Shown piece by piece: positions 9,382 through 18,594 of a stretch of DNA of 64,000 nt (its first letter is position 1; the number at the start of each line of letters is the position of its first letter). A program made the position numbers and the translations under genes. The notes under the pieces are model-generated. The model was not told the DNA's origin, did not search any database, and saw nothing but the letters and a program-made list of their open reading frames with translations. Origin of the DNA: CAVWDU01 sp963840725 (lineage in GTDB: Bacteria > Pseudomonadota > Gammaproteobacteria > Pseudomonadales > Halieaceae); NCBI GenBank assembly GCA_963840725.1, contig CAWIZY010000004.1, forward strand, positions 558,001 through 622,000, given 5' to 3'.

Positions 9382-10677
9382 GTGAGCTGGAGCTTCGAGA
9401 CCGACAGTGCTTTCCAGGAGGAGCTCGACTGGATAGACGATTTCACCCGGGAAGAGATCGAGCCACTGGACCTGGTATTCAGGGAGCCTGGCGACCCCTG
9501 GGATCCTGATTCCCCCGCCGCAGCCGCAATGGCACCCCTGAGGGCTATTGTAAAAGAGAAAAAACTCTGGGCCTGCCACCTCGGCCCCGAGCTGGGTGGT
9601 GGTGGCTATGGCCAGGTGAAACTCGGATTGATGAATGAAATCCTGGGCCGCAGTCGCTTCGGGCCCAGCGTGTTTGGTTGCCAGGCACCGGATTCCGGTA
9701 ATGCAGAGATCCTGGCACATTTCGGCAACGAGGATCAGAAGAGCCGGTTCCTGCAGCCGCTGCTCGATGGCGAAATCGCCTCCTGCTACTCGATGACCGA
9801 GCCCCAGGCAGGTGCCGATCCTGCAGAATTCACCTGTGTGGCGACTCGCGACGGTGATGATTGGGTCATTAATGGCGAGAAATGGTTCGCCTCCCATGCC
9901 CGGTTTTCCGCATTCCTGCTGGTCATGGTGGTTACCGATACGGATGTCTCGATTCACAAGGGTGCCTCCATACTGCTGGTAGAGCAAGGCACTCCCGGTA
10001 TGGAGATTATTCGCAACTCGGCGGTGGGCCCCTACGTCGAGCAAGGCGACGGCGTGCATGCCTACATCCGCTTCGAGAACTGCCGGGTACCGGCCGCTAA
10101 CCTGCTTGGCGAAGAGGGCGGTGGCTTTCTGGTCGCCCAAACCCGCCTCGGCGGCGGCCGCGTGCATCACGCGATGCGCAGTGTCGGCGTGCTTAAAAAA
10201 GCGATGGACATGATGTGCGAACGCGCCCTGAGCCGCACTACCAAAGGCGAGGCCTTGGCGCAAAAACAATTCACCCAGGAGAAAATCGCCGACACCTACA
10301 CCCAGATTTTACAGTACCGCCTTCATGTGCTCTACACGGCCTGGCTAATCGACAAACACAAGGAATACAACCGCGAGGTGAGAAAGGAAATCGCCGCGAT
10401 CAAGGCAGCCACCCCGCGCGTGTTGCAGGAAGTCATTTATCGCGTGATGCACCTGCACGGTAGTTTGGGCATGTCGGACGAAACTCCGCTGATGACCATG
10501 TGGGCCAACATCCCTGAGCTGGGCGTGGTAGATGGCCCCACCGAGGTTCACAAAGTGACCGTGGCACGCACTGTACTGCGCGACTACAGCCCTGCGCCCG
10601 GGCTGTTCCCGACGTATCACACACCGACCGTGCGGGCAAAAGCCATGGAAAAGTACGGCCATTACCTGCCCGACTGA
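9382..10677 (+). CDS. Acyl-CoA dehydrogenase
   Basis: 431 residues with a GTG start at 9382, preceded by AAGAGG. The flavin-contacting CYSMTEPQAGADP near residue 140, GEKWFASHA near 170, the middle beta-domain and a C-terminal MHLHGSLGMSDETPL with a downstream WANIPELGVVDGPTEVHK give the full ACAD order. The family oxidises acyl-CoA to enoyl-CoA with FAD, passing electrons to ETF. Its size (about 430) and the DGPTEVHK tail resemble the ACAD10/11-like or branched-chain group rather than butyryl-CoA dehydrogenase. It is divergent from the SDR-kinase-ligase operon and shares the regulator palindrome, so the two units probably act in one pathway. Confidence 0.92.
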   Translation: MSWSFETDSAFQEELDWIDDFTREEIEPLDLVFREPGDPWDPDSPAAAAMAPLRAIVKEKKLWACHLGPELGGGGYGQVKLGLMNEILGRSRFGPSVFGCQAPDSGNAEILAHFGNEDQKSRFLQPLLDGEIASCYSMTEPQAGADPAEFTCVATRDGDDWVINGEKWFASHARFSAFLLVMVVTDTDVSIHKGASILLVEQGTPGMEIIRNSAVGPYVEQGDGVHAYIRFENCRVPAANLLGEEGGGFLVAQTRLGGGRVHHAMRSVGVLKKAMDMMCERALSRTTKGEALAQKQFTQEKIADTYTQILQYRLHVLYTAWLIDKHKEYNREVRKEIAAIKAATPRVLQEVIYRVMHLHGSLGMSDETPLMTMWANIPELGVVDGPTEVHKVTVARTVLRDYSPAPGLFPTYHTPTVRAKAMEKYGHYLPD

Positions 10678-10848
10678 AGACCCGGGCGGCCGCTGGCCCG
10701 GATACATGCCAGCGCCGCCGGAGGTCTCCTGCAACGCGTCGTCCGTCTGTGACTCACTGCTACACCAGTCGTTGGTCGCTGCCCCTTGCTCTTGCCCTGA
10801 TGGGTGCACTATTACCGTTTTTGCGGCTGTAAACGCCGGCGAATTAAG

Positions 10849-10893
10849 TTGACTTAATTAGTGGGCTAACTAAACTTGCTAGACGCAAGCAAG
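10849..10893 (+). promoter_or_regulatory. Promoter and operator copy 3 before the NTF2-like gene
   Basis: TTGACT (10849-10854) and TAAACT (10871-10876) are spaced by 16 bases. The palindrome CTTGCTAGACGCAAGCAAG (10875-10893) overlaps the end of the -10. Its arms CTTGCT and AGCAAG are perfectly paired when read on the opposite strand. It likely controls the NTF2-TonB receptor-NTF2-SDR-RidA set. Confidence 0.68.
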
Positions 10894-10965
10894 CGTTATG
10901 GACCAGTCACCAACAACCGCAGGCGAAGGTGAGGCAAAACGCATCACTGCCCGCCAGAGGCAAGC

Positions 10966-11454
10966 ATGGCGACCAAGGCAATCACCACCGAGGCACTGAC
11001 AGCACGCCTTTCCCAACTGGAGAGCCGGACAGCCATTAGCGACCTCGTCTCCGACTACTGTCACGGTTTTGATAAACGTGATTACGACCGTTTTCTGGCC
11101 ATCTGGTCCGACGACTGTATTTGGGATATCGGGCCACCGTTCGGCTGCTTTGAGGGGCATGCGGGTATTAAAGAGGCGATCTACGACGTGCTCTGGCCGG
11201 CCTGGAACCACTCACACCACCTGACCAGCAACCTCATAGTCCAATTCCACGGAACAGATCATGCCAGCGGCCTGTGCGATGTGCAGTGTATGGGTTCACT
11301 CGCGGGAGAGAGCATTTGCACCGTTGTAGGTGCCAGTTATTTTGACGAATTCCGGCGGCAGGCAGATGCCTGGAAAATCAGCCGCCGCAAGGTCACCATT
11401 CATTATTTCAACCCCATTCCCGGCGCAGTCCTCTCCGCACCTGAGGGCGACTGA
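10966..11454 (+). CDS. NTF2/SnoaL-like protein
   Basis: 162 residues. The N-terminal ALTARLSQLESRTAISDLVSDYCHGFDKRDYDRFLAIW is the usual opening of SnoaL_4 domain proteins, with the Tyr-His-Asp pocket residues (YCHGFDKRDYD, SHHLTSN). Such cone-shaped proteins act as small isomerases, dehydratases, cyclases or ring-hydroxylase beta-like subunits; activity cannot be assigned. It is the first gene downstream of operator copy 3 and is followed after about 70 bases by a TonB-dependent receptor. Another NTF2-like gene follows the receptor at 13871. Confidence 0.78.
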   Translation: MATKAITTEALTARLSQLESRTAISDLVSDYCHGFDKRDYDRFLAIWSDDCIWDIGPPFGCFEGHAGIKEAIYDVLWPAWNHSHHLTSNLIVQFHGTDHASGLCDVQCMGSLAGESICTVVGASYFDEFRRQADAWKISRRKVTIHYFNPIPGAVLSAPEGD

Positions 11455-11525
11455 AAAAACCGGTGGATGGTTAGTGCAAGCCCAACCCCATGACAAAAAA
11501 AGTCCTATCCCAGGAGACACCGCAA

Positions 11526-13778
11526 ATGAAGAAGAGAGTAATTGATGGCGCACTGGTATTAACCGCCACCGCGCTGAGCGCTGCTATCTCACCCCTTGCG
11601 AGCGCGCAAGGCGATGTGGCACTGGAAGAGATCGTGGTTACCGCCCGCAAACGCACCGAGAGCCTGCAAGACGTTGGCCTGGCGGTCAGCGCTATGAGCC
11701 AGACCGAGATCGCTCGCAGTTTCGCCCGCGATCTTTCCGACCTCGCCACCGTATCGCCCAACCTGATCATCGATGACACTGCTCAGGGGCCCGGGGGCGT
11801 TGCAGCGATCTTTATCCGCGGCATTGGCGCGGCGGACGTCGAAAAGAACTTTGACCCCGCGGTGGGAGTAGTCGTTGACGGAATATTCCTGGGCGCCAAT
11901 GCGGGCTCCATACTGCGCAGTATCGACCTCGCCAGCATCGAAGTGCTGCGTGGGCCGCAGGGCACGCTGTTCGGTCGCAACACGATCGGCGGGCTGATCA
12001 ACGTGACCCATACCCAACCTACCGGCGAACTGGGTGCGAAGTTGAGGGTGGGTTTTGAGAACTACGATACCTACTACGCGGACGCGATACTCAACTTCGG
12101 CATCACTGATAATTTTGCCGGTAAAATCAGCCTCGCCAAGCGCGACCAGCAGGACGGCTACTACGACAACGTCAACACCGGCGACACCGATCTGGGTGCC
12201 ATCGATTACCAGAGCTACGGCATCAACCTGCTCTGGGATGTCAGTGACACACTGGCCTTCGAGTACACTTACACCAAAGAAGAGACGGACCAGGACACCC
12301 CGCCCCTGCTTAACACCGCCCAACCACGCCATGCCTTCTGTTCCGGCTTTGGATTTTGCTCCCCCTCCGAAGACGTGCCCATCACCGGCGACCGCTTCAA
12401 AGTTGCCAACGAATTTCTTCGCCCCGGCGGTGAGCAGTCTTCACGCAGCAATCCGGTTACGGTATCAACCCTGGATCAGGCCCTGGCGCGGGAGGGTGCG
12501 GCCACCTTCGACACCGAGTTCCATCAATTGGAAGCACGCTGGGAAATCAACGACGCCTTTCAGCTGGATTACCTTTACGGCTCATGGGAGTCTGACGAAA
12601 CCATTCTATCCAACTGGGACGGAACGCCGCTGCTGCTGTACGGTACGGACCGTCCGGCGCAGTACAACCAGCAAAGTCATGAACTGCGACTCACCTACAA
12701 CGGCGGCGGCAACTTGAGCTTTGTCGCAGGCGGTTACTTGTGGGAATCCGACTATGCCATCCAGCTACGCAGCTATGTGCCCGGCGCTGCGCCGAACAGC
12801 ATTCTCAATATATTGCAGGAAACCCAGCAGGATACAGATTCGCTGGCCCTGTTCTTTGAGGCTGACTACAATCTGACCGATGCCCTGACCCTGACTCTGG
12901 GTGGTCGTTACACCGAGGACGAGAAGGAATCACGCCAGTATGGCGCAGTTAGCACTGGCCCCAACCACCCTGACGAGACCTGGAGCGAGTTCACCCCCCG
13001 TGTTGGCGCGCGCTATCAGATCTCGGATGACATGATGGTCTTCGCCACGTACTCGGTGGGCTACCGAAGCGGCGGTTTCAATGGGCGGGTCGGCAACATC
13101 GTCGATGCCACACAGCCCTATGATCCTGAAACCGTCGATAACTATGAAATCGGCATCAAGTCGGAGTGGCTCAACAATCGACTGCGCGTGAACGCCAACC
13201 TGTTTTATATGGACTACCAGGACAAGCAGGAAGAGCTGCAGCTCCCGGACGATAACGACACGGGCCAGAAAACCGTGGTTGAAAACGCCTCCAATGCGAC
13301 GATACAGGGGTTGGAGCTTGAAGTGCATGCCTTTATCACCGATAACTTCAGCGTGCGTGCCAACGCCGGCTACCTGGATTCGGGCTACGACGATTTTTCC
13401 TACGAGGGTCTCACGGGCACCGTGGATCTGTCTGATCTGGAGTTCCGTCGCGCACCCGATTGGACGGGCAGTCTCGACGCGACCTATGAGTGGAACATAG
13501 GTAACGGACAGGCCTGGATCAGAGGCGCCTATCACTTTATTGGCGAACACTACGTCAATGTAACTAACGATCCCGAGCTGAAAAATGACGCCCAGCATCT
13601 GGTGGATGCGTCGGTGAACTATTCCATCAACGGCCTCCAGTTCAGCCTGTTCGGTCGCAACCTGACAGACGAAGACGGCTATATGCACGGCTACGATGTT
13701 GCCGGCCTCTGGTCCTACGCTGCCACCCGGCCGCCGCGTACCTACGGTGTCGAAGTACAATACAACTTCGGCGACTGA
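11526..13778 (+). CDS. TonB-dependent outer-membrane receptor
   Basis: 750 residues from ATG 11526, with AGGAGA 9 bases upstream; an upstream in-frame ATG (11490) adds only a non-signal leader. Residues 1-27 form a signal peptide ending SPLASAQG. A TonB-box-like stretch EEIVVTARKR follows, then a plug domain with LRGPQGTLFGRNTIGG, and a 22-strand barrel ending in a C-terminal aromatic (VEVQYNFGD). The plug and barrel pattern is that of receptors for non-iron substrates in degraders such as sphingomonads and Cellvibrionales. It probably imports the growth substrate of the surrounding catabolic genes. Confidence 0.92.
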   Translation: MKKRVIDGALVLTATALSAAISPLASAQGDVALEEIVVTARKRTESLQDVGLAVSAMSQTEIARSFARDLSDLATVSPNLIIDDTAQGPGGVAAIFIRGIGAADVEKNFDPAVGVVVDGIFLGANAGSILRSIDLASIEVLRGPQGTLFGRNTIGGLINVTHTQPTGELGAKLRVGFENYDTYYADAILNFGITDNFAGKISLAKRDQQDGYYDNVNTGDTDLGAIDYQSYGINLLWDVSDTLAFEYTYTKEETDQDTPPLLNTAQPRHAFCSGFGFCSPSEDVPITGDRFKVANEFLRPGGEQSSRSNPVTVSTLDQALAREGAATFDTEFHQLEARWEINDAFQLDYLYGSWESDETILSNWDGTPLLLYGTDRPAQYNQQSHELRLTYNGGGNLSFVAGGYLWESDYAIQLRSYVPGAAPNSILNILQETQQDTDSLALFFEADYNLTDALTLTLGGRYTEDEKESRQYGAVSTGPNHPDETWSEFTPRVGARYQISDDMMVFATYSVGYRSGGFNGRVGNIVDATQPYDPETVDNYEIGIKSEWLNNRLRVNANLFYMDYQDKQEELQLPDDNDTGQKTVVENASNATIQGLELEVHAFITDNFSVRANAGYLDSGYDDFSYEGLTGTVDLSDLEFRRAPDWTGSLDATYEWNIGNGQAWIRGAYHFIGEHYVNVTNDPELKNDAQHLVDASVNYSINGLQFSLFGRNLTDEDGYMHGYDVAGLWSYAATRPPRTYGVEVQYNFGD

Positions 13779-13793
13779 TCACCACCACGGCAG

Positions 13794-13814
13794 CCCGGGC
13801 CAATCTGGCCCGGG
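13794..13814 (+). terminator. Intercistronic GC hairpin after the TonB receptor
   Basis: CCCGGGCCA-ATC-TGGCCCGGG is a perfect 9-bp stem with a 3-base loop, 16 bases after the receptor stop. There is no T-run after it, so it may be an mRNA-stabilising or Rho-type element rather than an intrinsic terminator. Confidence 0.5.
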
Positions 13815-13870
13815 TGCAGGTGTTACGGGATCAATACGGCAAGGAACCATCGACAGCATAGGCGCCCATC

Positions 13871-14440
13871 ATGAGTAACAGTCAACTGGAGACGTTGCTG
13901 GCCAAACAGGCCATTACTGAAATTATCTTTCGCTACGCACGGGCGATCGACCGAATGGACGAGGCTCTGCTGCGCAGCTGCTTCCATCCCGGCTCTCGTC
14001 ATTGTCATTTTTTTGAAGGCCCTTCCTCTGATGAATCACTCACCTCAGAGAACGCAGAACCGGCGGATTTTGTCGCGTTTGCACTCGGGGTGCTCAGCGC
14101 GTATTCACGCACCCACCATCAAATGGGCAATACCCTGATCGACCTGGTTGCGTCTGACCGCGCAAACGTGGAAACCTACTTCACCGCTTTTCACAGAATG
14201 CGTGCCATTGGTGACCCACTGGCCAATGAGCAGGCCTACGATACCGAAATGGACTACTTCGTGGGTGGACGCTACATTGATCAATTTGAGTGTCGGGATG
14301 GCGTGTGGCTGATTAGCAATCGGACCGGTATGACTGACTGGCTGCGCCTGGAACCGCCGAGCTCCCAGGGTCTGGGAAGCATACGGACGGACACCGTGGG
14401 ACAACGGGCACCCGATGACAAGGTCTGCCGACAGTATTAA
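13871..14440 (+). CDS. NTF2/SnoaL-like protein
   Basis: 189 residues. It starts QLETLLAKQAITEIIFRYARAIDRMDEALLRSCFHP, the SnoaL_4 pattern, and contains the conserved THHQMGNTLIDL and HRMRA segments. It is likely cytoplasmic, as no signal peptide is seen. It differs clearly from the 10966 paralogue but has the same fold. Between a TonB receptor and an SDR on the same strand, it is probably part of the same pathway, as a small dehydratase or isomerase, or as a carrier of a hydrophobic intermediate. Function is not assignable. Confidence 0.75.
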   Translation: MSNSQLETLLAKQAITEIIFRYARAIDRMDEALLRSCFHPGSRHCHFFEGPSSDESLTSENAEPADFVAFALGVLSAYSRTHHQMGNTLIDLVASDRANVETYFTAFHRMRAIGDPLANEQAYDTEMDYFVGGRYIDQFECRDGVWLISNRTGMTDWLRLEPPSSQGLGSIRTDTVGQRAPDDKVCRQY

Positions 14441-14574
14441 CAACCACTGGACGGGGCGCTAGTAATAAAGACGGTGCAAAGACCGCCTTATCCCATCCAG
14501 AAAATAAGCCTTAACACCCGTCGTCAACCGCCGCGTTAACTGCGGCGGCGCGATCAAACAAGGAGATCAGGTTT

Positions 14575-15408
14575 ATGAGACTGGCCAAAAAAACCGCACT
14601 CATTACCGGCGGCGCAAGCGGCCTCGGTGCGTCCGCAGCGGAGCGATTTGCCGCCGAGGGTTGCGATGTGTGTGTCTGCGACATTCAGGACGAGCCCGGT
14701 GAGGCCTTTGCGGCGACCCTGGGAGGGAAAGCTTTTTATCAGCACTGCGACGTAACCAACGAAGAGGAGGTCGCCGCGGCTGTCGATGCGGCGGTGACGC
14801 GCTTTGGTCACCTGGATATTATCTTCCATAGCGCCGGAATAGTCGGTGCAGTGGGGCCTGTTGCGACTACCCCAGGTGATGAATGGCGATTTAGTATAGA
14901 TGTGCTGCTCAATGGCACCTTCTACGCAATCAAACATGCCGCGCGGGTCATGGTGCCCCGTGGCAGTGGTTCCATTATCAGTATGGCCAGCACCGCCGGC
15001 CTGATGGGTGGCCTGGGGCCCCATGCCTACGCGGCTGCCAAACACGGTGTTGTGGGACTGACTAAAAATGTCGCTGCAGAACTCGCTAGCAAAGGTATTC
15101 GCGTCAACTCGATTGCCGCTGCCAGTATGGCAACCCCGATGGTGGCCGCCGTGTTGACCGGCGACCCCACCGACCTGGCCGGCGCTCGGGAGACCCTCGC
15201 TGCAGCCTCACCGCTGCACGGCAGAGCCGGCTTGCCAGAGGACGTCGCCAATGCGGCACTGTGGTTGGCCAGCGATGAGTCAGGCTACACCAGCGGGCAT
15301 ACACTCACAGTGGATGCAGGCATTACCGTCGGTGCGACCGCCGAGGGCCCAGCGTTCTCGGAATACCAGCCTATTTTGCGCGAAGCGGGCAAAAAAGGAA
15401 TGGACTAG
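14575..15408 (+). CDS. Short-chain dehydrogenase/reductase (SDR)
   Basis: 277 residues, with AAGGAG 10 bases before the ATG. Motifs are TGGASGLGASAAERFA (NAD binding), CDIQDEPGE (acid after strand 2 suggests NAD preference), HSAGIVG instead of NNAG, and YAAAKHG as the catalytic YxxxK. The C-terminal GYTSGHTLTVDAGITVG is standard. It resembles the cyclopentanol or 3-alpha-hydroxysteroid dehydrogenase group, but that cannot be fixed. It is followed after 25 bases by the exported RidA gene. Confidence 0.9.
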   Translation: MRLAKKTALITGGASGLGASAAERFAAEGCDVCVCDIQDEPGEAFAATLGGKAFYQHCDVTNEEEVAAAVDAAVTRFGHLDIIFHSAGIVGAVGPVATTPGDEWRFSIDVLLNGTFYAIKHAARVMVPRGSGSIISMASTAGLMGGLGPHAYAAAKHGVVGLTKNVAAELASKGIRVNSIAAASMATPMVAAVLTGDPTDLAGARETLAAASPLHGRAGLPEDVANAALWLASDESGYTSGHTLTVDAGITVGATAEGPAFSEYQPILREAGKKGMD

Positions 15409-15433
15409 AACTCACTGAACAGGCAGCTGAACG

Positions 15434-15970
15434 ATGAAATTGACTCTTCTAGCAGTAATGGCGCTCCTGGCCCTGTTGCTTTGCACCAAACCCACGTTGG
15501 CAGCGGTGGATTCACCCGAAGCCCGACTGAAGGCAGCAGGCTTCACTTTACCCAAGGCGCCCACCCCGGTCGCTGCCTATGTCACCTGGCGACGCAGCGG
15601 CAATACGCTCTACCTGTCGGGCCACGGAGATTGCCGCAAAGAATTCCCCCGGGGCAAGGTCGGCCGGGAACTGTCGTTGGAGCAGGGACGCGTGTCTGCA
15701 GAACAGGTTGGCCTGTGTATGCTCGCGACCATCAGGTCGGCCGTCGGCGACCTGTCGCAGGTGAAACAATTCCTGCGCATCGACGGCATGGTCAATGCGA
15801 CCACTGACTTTACCCGTCAACCACAGGTTATCAACGGCTTCTCTGAACTCATGGTAGTGGCGTTCGGGGAGTCCGGTCTGGGCGCTCGTGCCGCTGTAGG
15901 CATGGGATCGCTGCCGGGAAACATCCCGGTCGAAATCTCTGCGGTAATTGAACTGAAAGACGCTGAATAA
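15434..15970 (+). CDS. Exported RidA/YjgF-family protein
   Basis: 178 residues. A clear signal peptide (MKLTLLAVMALLALLLCTKPTLAA, cut near residue 23) precedes a RidA-like domain beginning SPEARLKAAGFTLPKAPTPVAAY. The strand YVTWRRSGNTLYLSGHG and the region VKQFLRIDGMVNATTDFTRQPQVINGFSELM follow the YjgF/YER057c trimeric barrel pattern. Canonical RidA is a cytoplasmic imine deaminase; export is uncommon. The Arg that contacts the substrate carboxylate in true RidA (in the C-terminal part) has no obvious equivalent; the nearby segment reads ARAAVGMGSLPGNIPVEIS, so an Arg is present but in altered context. Role unknown; possibly ring-cleavage-product processing. Confidence 0.78.
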   Translation: MKLTLLAVMALLALLLCTKPTLAAVDSPEARLKAAGFTLPKAPTPVAAYVTWRRSGNTLYLSGHGDCRKEFPRGKVGRELSLEQGRVSAEQVGLCMLATIRSAVGDLSQVKQFLRIDGMVNATTDFTRQPQVINGFSELMVVAFGESGLGARAAVGMGSLPGNIPVEISAVIELKDAE

Positions 15971-16383
15971 CCAGCTCTCTTGCGCACCGTATCCACGCCC
16001 CGCCATCGTGTCGACCGTAGTGTATTGATGGGACTGGCTCTGAGTTTTCCTCTGCAAGCCACAGCTCTTAAATGGAGTTCCCTGCCGTTTGGCTGCCGTG
16101 CCTACACCACATCATGTAGCCCAAGGCACTCTGTATGTGGCCCAAGGCACTCTGCGACCGCCGACGTTTGCATCGAACATTGGGTGACTTCGCTTAGAAA
16201 GCGCCCGTCTATGAATCGATAGCGGCAATGCCGCGATTTATAGTTAAACCCGACTTCAGTGGTGAGCGCGCTGGTAAGTATTTATGCGCAGACCCCGTCA
16301 ATTGCGGCCTGGATAATTGGCGAGATACCGACCCGGCATCTGTGTTATAAAACGTGCTCTCGATTACAACAAGAATCCTGCCA

Positions 16384-16785
16384 ATGAAAGCAACTCAGCT
16401 TCTACTCCTCACGCTCTTGATCGTGACCAGTCACTCCACAATGGCCAGTGATAGCTCCCCTCTGGCTGTGGTTCAAAAGCAACTCGATACCTACAATGCG
16501 CAAGACATCGACGGCTTCACTGCCCTGTTTGCTGAAGATGCCGAAGTCTTCAGGAACATAGGAGACCTCGAACCCGCCATGAAAGGACGCAAGGCTATTC
16601 ACACCAGCTACGGAAAGATCTTCGAGGAAAACCCACAAAACAAATCCACACTCATGGGACGCATGGTCCAGGGTAATTTCGTGTTTGATCATGAATGGAT
16701 CACTGGTCGGGATAGCGGCTTCAAAATAGTCGCCATTTACGAAGTGAAGGATGGCTTGATCGCTCGGGCCTGGTTTGTGCGCTAA
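16384..16785 (+). CDS. Exported SnoaL/NTF2-like protein
   Basis: 133 residues from ATG 16384; an earlier in-frame ATG at 16354 only lengthens the leader. The signal peptide spans about residues 1-22 (MKATQLLLLTLLIVTSHSTM). The mature part, VVQKQLDTYNAQDIDGFTALFAEDAEVF then GRKAIHTSYGKIFEENP, is the standard SnoaL_2 pattern, ending FKIVAIYEVKDGLIARAWFVR. Probably periplasmic. It stands apart from the catabolic operon by about 400 bases and has its own promoter region. Function unknown. Confidence 0.78.
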   Translation: MKATQLLLLTLLIVTSHSTMASDSSPLAVVQKQLDTYNAQDIDGFTALFAEDAEVFRNIGDLEPAMKGRKAIHTSYGKIFEENPQNKSTLMGRMVQGNFVFDHEWITGRDSGFKIVAIYEVKDGLIARAWFVR

Positions 16786-17332
16786 ACCACCTCGATCTTT
16801 TCAAATCAGGGCGTTACCGCCGGTTTCACCCGATCAGGGGCGCTGACTGAAGCAGGCATTACTGATCGAACTCTGCAGGACGCGATGGTTATTCATTCTC
16901 AACAAATTGAACAGAGAATACTTCCAGATCTAGGGCACCTCTGAACAATGGCAATAGGCTCAGGCTTTCAGGCAAACTCCGCAGGGCGGGCTCTGGAGCG
17001 CCCAGTGCAAGGGGGCGGCCATCCGCTAGAAGATAGGGCAGGAACCCATGAAGATAGGGCAGGACACCCATCAACTTTGGGGATCGGTCCGCGGATCGGT
17101 CAGGACACCCATCAACTTTGCATAGCTCATTTGCAGAGGAGGGACTAGGTAGGGTCAAGACCAGCGATGTCCAGAGGGAGTTGAAGAAGAAAGTGCAGAA
17201 ACGATCAGATCTATACCCAAAGACAAAGACTGGCTAACGGCGCCAATGCCAGATTGGAACCCGACGCGGGTGAGGCGCAAAGCCGCCATCCATCCGGTAG
17301 AGTTGCCGTGAGGTTTTCACTGCCGCAGAGAC
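16786..17332. other. Intergenic region with short direct repeats
   Basis: There is no coding sequence I can support in these 547 bases. The main structure is a direct repeat: CAGGACACCCATCAACTTTG occurs at 17060-17079 and again at 17101-17120 (41-base period), and a related GATAGGGCAGGA-CCCAT unit occurs twice between 17030 and 17072. The inner GATCGGTCCGCGGATCGGTC is nearly symmetric. The repeats sit downstream of a RAYT transposase and share AGGACACCC with the repeats on its other side, so they look like REP-type sites recognised by that enzyme. Confidence 0.55.
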
Positions 17333-18337
17333 TTAAGCACCGCTATAGAGAATTCCTAGCTTGCCTGAGCCCTTTATCCAGCAACGCCCTGAAGACGTCG
17401 CATAACTGCGCATCCGCGCCAGAGCACCAATGGCTTGAAGGGAAGATGCCTGGATATCGCAGACCAGGGCCATCCACTGTTGGCTATCTATCGACAGCCG
17501 GTTCAAGGCTGGAACGGCCTCCCGCGACATGACGTCCCGGTTGCCAGCGCGCACACAGCGGCCTGTGGCAGCCACCAGAGCCAGATAATCGTCCAGCCTG
17601 ATAGGGAGACTCTGGCTGTTCTCAAGCGACTCGCCGCCCTCTGAAAACGGCGATAGGGAAGAGCTTGAAGTTTTGCCTCCAGACGCAGAGTCTGCAGGTG
17701 TGTTCGCCTTTAGCCGTTCCTGCACCGAGGTGAAGTCCGAATCGCGTAAGGTCTCTGCCATCCCGGCCCGGATCGGGTTCAGATCGACATAGGCCATACA
17801 GGACACGACCGCCGCCTCATCCAGCAAGGCTTTGGACTTAAAGCGCCCCTCCCAGAATCGCCCCGTGCAGTCGTCCTCAGCATTCGCCCTGCGCGCAATG
17901 TGTTCATTCAGGCAACGCATAAACCAGCTGATGTCATAGAGCCGGGCACGCCACACGGCGGCAATCGCCGCCACGGTGGCAGCCTGGGCCGCCGTGAGCG
18001 GCTGCCCGGCCAGTTTCTGTTGGACCAGCAGGGGCCCGCTAAACATCCGGGTCCAGCGTTCGATGACCTCATCGTCGCTCCAGTGCTGTGCCCGGGCCTG
18101 ATCCACCCGCAGCACCACGTGGTAGTGATTACTCATAATGGCGTAGGCACAGAGTTCGATGCCAAAGGCCGAGACCTGCAGCTTGAGTCGTTCGACCAGC
18201 CAGGCGCGGCGGTGATTGAAATCCTGCCCGGTGTACTGATCTTTACCACACAGGAAAGCCCGGCGAACGCAGCGGGCGATGCAGTGGTAGTAGGGTGTCT
18301 CGCTGAGCGAGATCTGTGCGGAGCGCCGGATGGTCAT
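17333..18337 (-). mobile_element. REP-associated tyrosine transposase (RAYT, IS200-like)
   Basis: About 334 residues from ATG 18337 (MTIRRSAQISLSETPYYHCI), preceded by AGGAGGTCAAGG. The HUH motif is SNHYHVVLRVD near residue 95. The candidate catalytic Tyr is in ARLYDISWFMRCLNEHIARR near residue 160, and GRFWEGRFKSKALLDEAAV plus MAYVDLNPIRAGMA are hallmark RAYT segments. These single-strand transposases are domesticated to handle REP sequences and rarely move themselves. The enzyme is intact and flanked by GGGTGTCC-containing repeats on both sides. It lies in a non-catabolic gap between two operons. Confidence 0.9.
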
Positions 18338-18424
18338 CCTTGACCTCCTGGGGTGGCTGAACGACACATCCAGCTTAGCCGTCAGCCTCGCGGTGGCCAA
18401 GGGATTGGCCGGTTTTGGTGGGAA

Positions 18425-18545
18425 ATTTGTGGATGTCCTTTGTCTTTCTCTCCGTCTTTCATTTGTGTGTCTTGCGTATTTCCTGGGTGTCCTCCGTCTT
18501 CTTCTGGGTGTCCTCCGTCTTTCTGTCCTCCGTCTTTCTGTATTG
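18425..18545. repeat. Pyrimidine-rich tandem repeats upstream of RAYT
   Basis: A run of C/T-rich imperfect repeats. CTGGGTGTCCTCCGTCTTCTT (first 20 bases shown in essence) at 18483-18503 is repeated with two changes at 18504-18524, followed by a truncated unit GTCCTCCGTCTTTCTG. Earlier weaker copies begin near 18430. The shared core GGGTGTCC appears inverted relative to AGGACACCC on the other side of the RAYT gene. Confidence 0.6.
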
Positions 18546-18594
18546 CCAGTGATGCCCCTACCGCTATTGCTTCGGCTCTGTCCCCGGGGAGAAT

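Noticed and set aside
9352..10269. 305-residue antisense frame
   Set aside because: Opposite the acyl-CoA dehydrogenase; no motif and no promoter.
11589..12332. 247-residue antisense frame in the TonB receptor
   Set aside because: Shadow of the receptor; codon pattern follows the plus strand.
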